NCBI GenBank assembly: GCA_964467705.1
Contig: CAYXUZ010000195.1
Coordinates: forward strand, 1-11,929
DNA from: CAADGU01 sp964467705
GTDB taxonomy: Bacteria > Chloroflexota > Anaerolineae > Promineifilales > Promineifilaceae
Length of the DNA stretch: 11,929 nucleotides
Reading direction: 5' to 3'
Made by a program: the position numbers and the translations under genes. Position 1 is the stretch's first letter. Each line of letters begins with the position of its first letter. The notes under the pieces were generated by a model, which ran no database searches, had not been told where the DNA came from, and saw only the letters and a program-made list of their open reading frames with translations. Below, piece after piece: positions 8,376-11,929 of the stretch.

Positions 8376-9463
8376 ACAATTACCAGTCCATCCCACTGCA
8401 CAAACCCGCGTGCATTGCGCAGCCAGAGTTCTACGGGGTATTCGCGGATGTAGCCGTAGCCGCCCAGGGTTTGCAGAGCCTGGTCGGCCACACGCACGAC
8501 CATATCGTCCACAAAATGTTTCATCACGGCCGTTTCCTGCGTCGCGTCCTGGCCCTGATCCAGCAGCCAGGCCGCTTCCCAAACCATCATGCGTGCCCCG
8601 TCAATGTCAATCGCCATCTCCGCCAGCATAAAGGCGATGGATTGGCGGTGGGCGATGGGTTCGCCAAACTGGATGCGCTGCTTGGCATAGTCGCGGGCAT
8701 ATTCTAACCCGGCGCGGGCCAACCCCACGGCCGCCGCCGCCAACGCCACCCGGCTGTGATTCAAAATCAGGCCAATGTCAATACCCTCATCGCCGCCCAG
8801 CCGATTCACGGCGGGCACTTTGACGTTGCTCAGCGTCAGGGTGAAGGTGGGCAGCGCCTTAAGACCCATCAGCTTCTCACGCGGCCCTGTTTCCAGGCCA
8901 ACAGTGTCGGCGGGTACAAAAAATGCCTGGGTACGGCCGTCCTCATTGGCATAAATAAGAAATGTCTCAGCCGCATCTGCCAGCGGTACCAGGCTCTTTT
9001 TGCCGTTCAGGATGTAATGGTCGTCGGCGAGTACGGCCGTTGTCTTCAAATGGCGGGCATCATATTGCAGGCCCGGCTCTTGCATCGCGGCGGTAACGTG
9101 CGGCAAGGTCGGTTCACAAAAGAGTGGCAGGTGCGCCTCCTTTTGCGCTTCCGTACCACAGAGCAGCAACGGAATCGCTACATTGTTTGGTGACAAAATG
9201 TGGGCGGCAATCGCCAGATCGCCAAAGGCCAGCTCTTCCACCGCCAGCACATTGGTTGTCACCGAGTATTCACCAAAACCGCCATACGCTTCCGGGATGC
9301 CGGTGGGCAACAGACCCAAATCCCAGCCCGCCTGCACCACTTCCGGCGGGATGTGCCCTTCCTCGTCGGCGTCGCGGCTCACCTTGCGCATCCGCTCATT
9401 CGCCAACCGGCCAATGGCGTCGGTTAGCATCTTCTGTTCCTGGTCAAGTTCAAAATTTAACAT
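8372..9463 (-). CDS. Divergent acyl-CoA dehydrogenase homologue lacking the usual catalytic glutamate
   Basis: This 363-residue protein is clearly of the acyl-CoA dehydrogenase fold: YAKQRIQFGEPIAHRQ at about 259-274 and LQTLGGYGYIREYPVE at about 330-345 are conserved. Two key motifs are degraded. The TEPxAGSD motif reads QEPGLQYD (about 128-135). The C-terminal R-D-A-R-x(4)-Y-E-G-T block reads RNARGFVQWDGLVIV and stops, so the catalytic Glu is Asp358 and about 15-20 residues are missing. The alternative Glu site used by isovaleryl-type enzymes is Ser here (LNHSRVALA). The ATG at 9463 has AGGAG 7 nt upstream. Lying directly before an intact dehydrogenase gene, it could form a mixed complex with it, as adjacent FadE pairs of mycobacteria do, or act on an unusual substrate. 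Confidence 0.9.
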   Translation of the reverse strand: MLNFELDQEQKMLTDAIGRLANERMRKVSRDADEEGHIPPEVVQAGWDLGLLPTGIPEAYGGFGEYSVTTNVLAVEELAFGDLAIAAHILSPNNVAIPLLLCGTEAQKEAHLPLFCEPTLPHVTAAMQEPGLQYDARHLKTTAVLADDHYILNGKKSLVPLADAAETFLIYANEDGRTQAFFVPADTVGLETGPREKLMGLKALPTFTLTLSNVKVPAVNRLGGDEGIDIGLILNHSRVALAAAAVGLARAGLEYARDYAKQRIQFGEPIAHRQSIAFMLAEMAIDIDGARMMVWEAAWLLDQGQDATQETAVMKHFVDDMVVRVADQALQTLGGYGYIREYPVELWLRNARGFVQWDGLVIV

Positions 9464-9481
9464 GGCTCTACTCCTAAAAAA

Positions 9482-9510
9482 TGTAGCGCGATTTGGCAAA
9501 TCGCGTTACA
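9482..9510. repeat. 29-bp near-perfect palindrome in the folP-dehydrogenase gap (REP-like)
   Basis: TGTAGCGCGATTTG and CAAATCGCGTTACA flank a single G. Thirteen of the 14 pairs are perfect and one is G-T. It shares the pattern GTAGsGCGATTT/AAATCGCsyTAC with the palindrome at 4620-4647. The TAA stop of folP (9506-9508) lies inside its arm, and it ends 18 nt before the next start codon. Confidence 0.82.
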
Positions 9511-10444
9511 GCCTTACTATCCTATCCACCATCTTCGCCACCCGCGCCATCACCTTCACGTCATGCACGCGCACAATGTCCGCGCCGCGATCAATGCCGA
9601 TGGCGATGGTGGCAGCCGTGCCTTCTACGCGCTCGTCGGGTGGCAAATCGAGCGTGTAGCCGATAAATGATTTGCGGGATGTGCCCAGTAAAATGGGAAA
9701 CCCCAACGTTTTAAACTGATCTAGTTGCTGAATAATTTGCAGATTTTGTTCCACTGTCTTGCCAAAACCGACGCCGGGATCAATGATGATTTGTGATTCC
9801 GATACACCGGCAGCCAGCGCCAGATCAATGCTCTCTTGCAATTCTCGTTTGATGTCGCCGATGAGATCGTCGTATTCCATGCCCACGTAACGGCCGCCCA
9901 ATTTGTCTTGCTGCTCTACATTTTTCGGCTTGCTGCGGTTGTGCATGATGATGATAGGGCAACCGGCGGCAGCGACCACTGCGGCCATACGGCCGTCCAT
10001 CCTTAACCCCCACACGTCATTTACCCAACTGGCCCCGGCCTGCAGCGCGGCCTCGGCCACCTCTGCCCGGTAGGTGTCTATGGAGATGGGCAGGTTGACG
10101 CTCTGGCGCACGGCCGTGATCACCGGAATCACCCGCGCCAACTCCTCTACGGCCGTAATGGGTTGGCTGCCCGGCCGGGTGCTTTCGCCGCCAATGTCCA
10201 AAACGTCCGCGCCATCGGCAGCGAATTGTTGGGCCTGCTGCACGGCCGTGTCCAGCCAATCCCCATCTGCCACCAGCCCATCCCCGGAAAAACTGTCCGG
10301 CGTGGCATTGATAATGCCCATGATGTAGGTGCGCTGGCCCCACTCAAAAGAGGAGTAAGCAGTAAGCGGTAAGCAGTAAGCAGTGGATGGATAACCGCTA
10401 ACTGCTAACTGCTCACTGCTAACTGTTAACTGCTCACTGTCCAC
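9506..10444 (-). CDS. folP: Dihydropteroate synthase with repeat-encoded N-terminal extension
   Basis: The enzyme joins 6-hydroxymethyl-7,8-dihydropterin diphosphate to 4-aminobenzoate to give dihydropteroate, in cytosolic folate synthesis. The 312 residues fold as a TIM barrel. The signatures are IMGIINATPDSFSGDG (41-56), GADVLDIGGESTRPG (78-92), SIDTYR (121-126), IDPGVGFGK (221-229), LLGTSRKSF (252-260) and VRVHDV (291-296), so all substrate-binding motifs are present. The GTG start at 10444 has AGGAGG 6 nt upstream and overlaps the tetR stop by 11 bp. Residues 2-31 (DSEQLTVSSEQLAVSGYPS and on) are encoded by a heptamer repeat array; homologous sequence begins only at FEWGQRTYIMG (33-43). 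The substrate of this enzyme is the product of folK upstream. Confidence 0.93.
   Translation of the reverse strand: MDSEQLTVSSEQLAVSGYPSTAYCLPLTAYSSFEWGQRTYIMGIINATPDSFSGDGLVADGDWLDTAVQQAQQFAADGADVLDIGGESTRPGSQPITAVEELARVIPVITAVRQSVNLPISIDTYRAEVAEAALQAGASWVNDVWGLRMDGRMAAVVAAAGCPIIIMHNRSKPKNVEQQDKLGGRYVGMEYDDLIGDIKRELQESIDLALAAGVSESQIIIDPGVGFGKTVEQNLQIIQQLDQFKTLGFPILLGTSRKSFIGYTLDLPPDERVEGTAATIAIGIDRGADIVRVHDVKVMARVAKMVDRIVRL
10354..10439. repeat. Heptanucleotide repeat array, two opposed blocks, inside the 5' end of folP
   Basis: Positions 10391-10439 are seven tandem 7-mers. On the plus strand they read ATAACCG, CTAACTG, CTAACTG, CTCACTG, CTAACTG, TTAACTG, CTCACTG. Positions 10354-10388 are five 7-mers of roughly the opposite sense: AGTAAGC, AGTAAGC, GGTAAGC, AGTAAGC, AGTGGAT. 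The blocks can pair with each other as an imperfect hairpin. The array begins 5 nt after the folP start codon. Seven is not a multiple of three, so gain or loss of one unit would shift the folP frame. Confidence 0.88.
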
Positions 10445-11048
10445 TTCTCACCTCCTGACTCCGCAGCCCATTCCACAAAATATCGGTAACTTGCGTACCT
10501 AACAGTTCTGGCGATGAATGATTGACGGTGATGCCCAGTTCAAACAGGGCGGCAAAGCCCATGATGGTGGCGCTCATGGTGCGGGCGGCGATGGTGGGGT
10601 CTACGTCGCGCAGCGTGCCCTGGGCGATCAGGTCGCGGATGTTTTGCTCCGTCTGGGCAATGATGTGGTGCATCGCTTCTTCCACGTAGTAACGGCGTAC
10701 ATCTTCACTCCAGCGTGATTCATGCAGGAAAACCATGAAAAGGCGGCGCTCCCGACCCCGGCGGAAACGGTTGGCCATAAACTGTGCCAGGTAATTTTCA
10801 TACCCTTCCGGCTGAATGATGGCCATATCGGCCATAATCTCGTCGGCGTAGGCGCGGGCCACGCCAATGAGCAGGTCGCGCTTGTTGGCAAAGTAGTTGT
10901 AGAGCGTACCTTCGGACACATCGGCCATCTCCGCAATCTCTTTGGTGGTGGCGTTCTGGTATCCTTTCTGGCTAAAGACATGAGCAGCGGCGTCCAGGAT
11001 TTGGGCCTGGCGGGCGGCTATGCGGCGGTCACGGCGGGTTTCTATCAT
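10434..11048 (-). CDS. TetR-family transcriptional regulator
   Basis: This 204-residue regulator has an N-terminal DNA-binding domain (about 12-60) with the TetR helix-turn-helix in TTKEIAEMADVSEGTLYNYFANKRDLL (34-60); it is preceded by QILDAAAHVFSQKGYQNATT, the standard lead-in. The remaining helical part should bind a ligand and dimerise. The position upstream of the beta-oxidation genes suggests an acyl-CoA-responsive repressor like Bacillus FadR (also TetR family), but the ligand is inference. No ribosome binding site precedes the ATG at 11048; an AT-rich heptamer array lies there instead. A 29-bp inverted repeat at 11081-11109 is a candidate own operator. The stop codon overlaps the folP start region by 11 bp, so the two genes are translationally close. 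Confidence 0.9.
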   Translation of the reverse strand: MIETRRDRRIAARQAQILDAAAHVFSQKGYQNATTKEIAEMADVSEGTLYNYFANKRDLLIGVARAYADEIMADMAIIQPEGYENYLAQFMANRFRRGRERRLFMVFLHESRWSEDVRRYYVEEAMHHIIAQTEQNIRDLIAQGTLRDVDPTIAARTMSATIMGFAALFELGITVNHSSPELLGTQVTDILWNGLRSQEVRSGQ

Positions 11049-11052
11049 GGGA

Positions 11053-11080
11053 AATTATGAATTATGGATTAGGAATTATG
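11053..11080. repeat. AT-rich heptamer repeats in the tetR leader
   Basis: Four consecutive 7-mers read AATTATG, AATTATG, GATTAGG, AATTATG on the plus strand and are followed by AATGGTA. They begin 5 bp upstream of the tetR ATG and occupy the place of a ribosome binding site. The unit length is the same as in the array in folP, but the sequence differs. Confidence 0.75.
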
Positions 11081-11109
11081 AATGGTAGCTCACTTTTTGA
11101 GCGACCACT
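11081..11109. promoter_or_regulatory. 29-bp inverted repeat upstream of tetR, candidate TetR operator
   Basis: AATGGTAGCTCA (11081-11092) and the reverse complement of 11098-11109, AGTGGTCGCTCA, agree at 10 of 12 positions and flank a 5-bp spacer. The inner GCTCA/TGAGC arms are perfect. It lies 33-61 bp before the tetR ATG, in the 85-bp gap after folK. Size and symmetry suit a TetR dimer, and autoregulation is common in the family. I see no second copy before the dehydrogenase genes. Confidence 0.5.
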
Positions 11110-11133
11110 CAATTTTTAGCAAAAAAAAGAGAA

Positions 11134-11646
11134 CTAGACCATCACGGCCGTGTCCACCGCCAGTGGTTCCGCTAAACGACGGACGCCAGTGGGGGAAACG
11201 GCCGTAGCTAATTCTTGAATCGTCAAATCAAACTCTGGATGTACTACACCGGGAGCAATATCGGCTAAAGGTATCAATACAAAAGCGCGTTCAGGGATGC
11301 CAGGATGGGGAACTGTCAGACCAGCTACATGCATAACCAGATCGTCAATGAGCAAGATGTCAATATCAATCAGGCGCGGCCCCCATTTACTGGTAGGAGT
11401 GCGCCCCAGGTCTTGCTCTAATTGTTTGATGGAAGTGAGTAATTGTTGCGGAGCGTAATCGGTAAGAGCGGCAACACAGACATTATAAAAATCGGGCTGA
11501 TCCATCACACCCCAGGGGACAGTTTCATAAAGCGGGGACACGGCCGTGACCAACACAGCTTCCTGCAAACCGGCTATTGCCCGTTCCAGATTGTGTCGCC
11601 GTTGGCCTAAATTTGTGCCCAAGCTCAGATATACCTGGTGTCTCAT
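11134..11646 (-). CDS. folK: 2-amino-4-hydroxy-6-hydroxymethyldihydropteridine diphosphokinase (HPPK)
   Basis: The enzyme transfers diphosphate from ATP to 6-hydroxymethyl-7,8-dihydropterin, the step just before dihydropteroate synthase. The 170 residues match the family length. The N-terminus VYLSLGTNLGQRRHNLERAI and the signature SKWGPRLIDIDILLID (86-101), with the two Mg-binding aspartates Asp94 and Asp96, are diagnostic; YETVPWGVMDQPDFYN (40-55) is the usual pterin-side loop region. The ATG at 11646 fits family N-termini. A TTG at 11706 would add 20 residues encoded by a leader hairpin and is unlikely. No ribosome binding site is visible before the ATG. A near-consensus promoter lies about 100 bp upstream. 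Next downstream on the strand is tetR, 85 bp away. Confidence 0.93.
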   Translation of the reverse strand: MRHQVYLSLGTNLGQRRHNLERAIAGLQEAVLVTAVSPLYETVPWGVMDQPDFYNVCVAALTDYAPQQLLTSIKQLEQDLGRTPTSKWGPRLIDIDILLIDDLVMHVAGLTVPHPGIPERAFVLIPLADIAPGVVHPEFDLTIQELATAVSPTGVRRLAEPLAVDTAVMV

Positions 11647-11661
11647 TTTTAAGTAATTGAC

Positions 11662-11691
11662 CAACTGGATAATTGCATAATTACCCAGTTG
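11662..11691 (-). promoter_or_regulatory. folK leader hairpin directly upstream of the start codon
   Basis: CAACTGG-TAATT arms pair over 13 positions with one mismatch and a very small loop, 15 nt before the folK ATG. A similar sequence occurs at the end of the divergent dehydrogenase gene (about 8367-8386), so this may be a dispersed palindromic repeat rather than a gene-specific control element. Confidence 0.6.
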
Positions 11692-11707
11692 CCTTCTTAT
11701 GTACAAA

Positions 11708-11740
11708 GTGCCCTAAATAATGCTTTGCTGCATCGGGCAC
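11708..11740 (-). promoter_or_regulatory. 5'-terminal stem in the folK transcript leader
   Basis: GTGCCC (11708-11713) and GGGCAC (11735-11740) form an outer 6-bp stem, and ATGC/GCAT (11720-11723 and 11730-11733) an inner one. Transcription should begin near 11736, so the far 5' bases of the stem may or may not be in the RNA. It could be a 5' stabiliser. No known riboswitch is recognised. Confidence 0.3.
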
Positions 11741-11742
11741 AA

Positions 11743-11771
11743 TTTATAACACGGCGCGTCATGGCTGTCAA
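11743..11771 (-). promoter_or_regulatory. Sigma-70-type promoter of the folK-led operon
   Basis: On the minus strand TTGACA (11766-11771) and TATAAA (11743-11748) are exactly 17 bp apart. Transcription should start near 11736 and give a leader of about 90 nt for folK. No promoter of comparable quality was seen further downstream in the operon, so this one may drive folK through fadA. Confidence 0.8.
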
Positions 11772-11804
11772 TGAATCCAATTATTCTTTCCGGCGAGGGG
11801 CCAA

Positions 11805-11835
11805 AAAATGGGGCTTCAAGCTGAAGCCCCATTTT
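11805..11835. terminator. Bidirectional Rho-independent terminator
   Basis: AAAATGGGGCTTCA and TGAAGCCCCATTTT form a perfect 14-bp stem with a 3-nt loop. A T-rich run follows on both strands (TTTTCTTTT on plus, six T on minus). It lies 36 bp past the stop codon of the partial gene at 11871 and insulates it from the folK promoter. Confidence 0.93.
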
Positions 11836-11870
11836 CTTTTAGTATTGCCTACAGTGAACTGCCATAACGC

Positions 11871-11929
11871 TTATGGCGTGCAGATTTCCACACTCCAACC
11901 ATTGAGCGTCCCGGCATCGGCCGAGGTGT
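11871..11929 (-). CDS. C-terminal end of a secreted-type protein, probably P-domain-like
   Basis: Only the last 18 complete codons are in the window: T-S-A-D-A-G-T-L-N-G-W-S-V-E-I-C-T-P, then TAA at 11871-11873. GTLNGWSVEIC followed closely by the stop is typical of the final strand of proprotein-convertase P domains and related beta-sandwich repeats found at the C-terminus of large extracellular bacterial proteins. A short hairpin (GCCATAA/TTATGGC, 11861-11877) covers the stop codon, and the strong terminator follows. Whether this is a protease or another surface protein cannot be told. Confidence 0.6.
   Translation of the reverse strand, partial: TSADAGTLNGWSVEICTP

Noticed and set aside
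10354..10439. CRISPR array
   Set aside because: The repeats are contiguous 7-mers without spacers, in two opposed blocks; no cas genes are present.
11088..11133. Intrinsic terminator between folK and tetR
   Set aside because: The stem is present, but on the folK sense strand the T-run comes before the stem rather than after it, so the structure fits an operator better.

Overview
The window looks like a piece of a bacterial chromosome of medium-high GC, with long minus-strand transcription units and consensus sigma-70-type promoters. The fatty-acid degradation gene set, the tandem LysM membrane proteins and the dispersed palindromes and heptamer repeats would fit a Chloroflexota (Anaerolineae-like) genome. 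That placement is inference from style; there is no rRNA or other marker gene here. Every confident gene lies on the minus strand, so transcription runs from right to left.

Layout in transcription order. Positions 11871-11929 hold the last codons of a secreted-type protein, followed by a perfect bidirectional terminator (11805-11835). A near-perfect promoter (11743-11771) then starts a long unit: folK (HPPK, 11134-11646), a TetR-family regulator (10434-11048), folP (DHPS, 9506-10444), two adjacent acyl-CoA dehydrogenase genes (8372-9463 and 7087-8337), a FadN-type 3-hydroxyacyl-CoA dehydrogenase/enoyl-CoA hydratase fusion (4651-7035) and a FadA-type thiolase (3433-4602). Together the last four cover all steps of a beta-oxidation cycle, and the TetR protein is the obvious candidate regulator. 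Two folate-synthesis genes are interleaved with this set. After a 386-bp non-coding stretch with a 14-bp inverted repeat come two paralogous membrane-anchored LysM proteins (1889-3046 and 952-1815). A further non-coding stretch (379-951) follows, with only weak short ORFs, and then the 5' part of a nitrilase-superfamily gene (1-378), which has its own strong promoter.

The most striking feature is not a gene. The 8-bp palindrome ACGGCCGT occurs 24 times by my count, about once per 500 bp. Fewer than one copy would be expected by chance. All 24 copies are inside coding sequence, and they are read as Thr-Ala-Val 19 times and as X-Gly-Arg 5 times. This resembles the HIP1 octamer of cyanobacteria in behaviour, but the sequence is different.

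Other points of interest are these. The first of the two acyl-CoA dehydrogenases lacks the catalytic glutamate and has a shortened C-terminus that ends in repeat-like DNA. A heptanucleotide repeat array lies in the 5' end of folP. A 29-bp operator-like inverted repeat lies upstream of tetR. Hairpins sit 14-19 nt before the start codons of six genes. The two LysM proteins share a Cys-bounded C-terminal domain of about 100 residues that I do not recognise.
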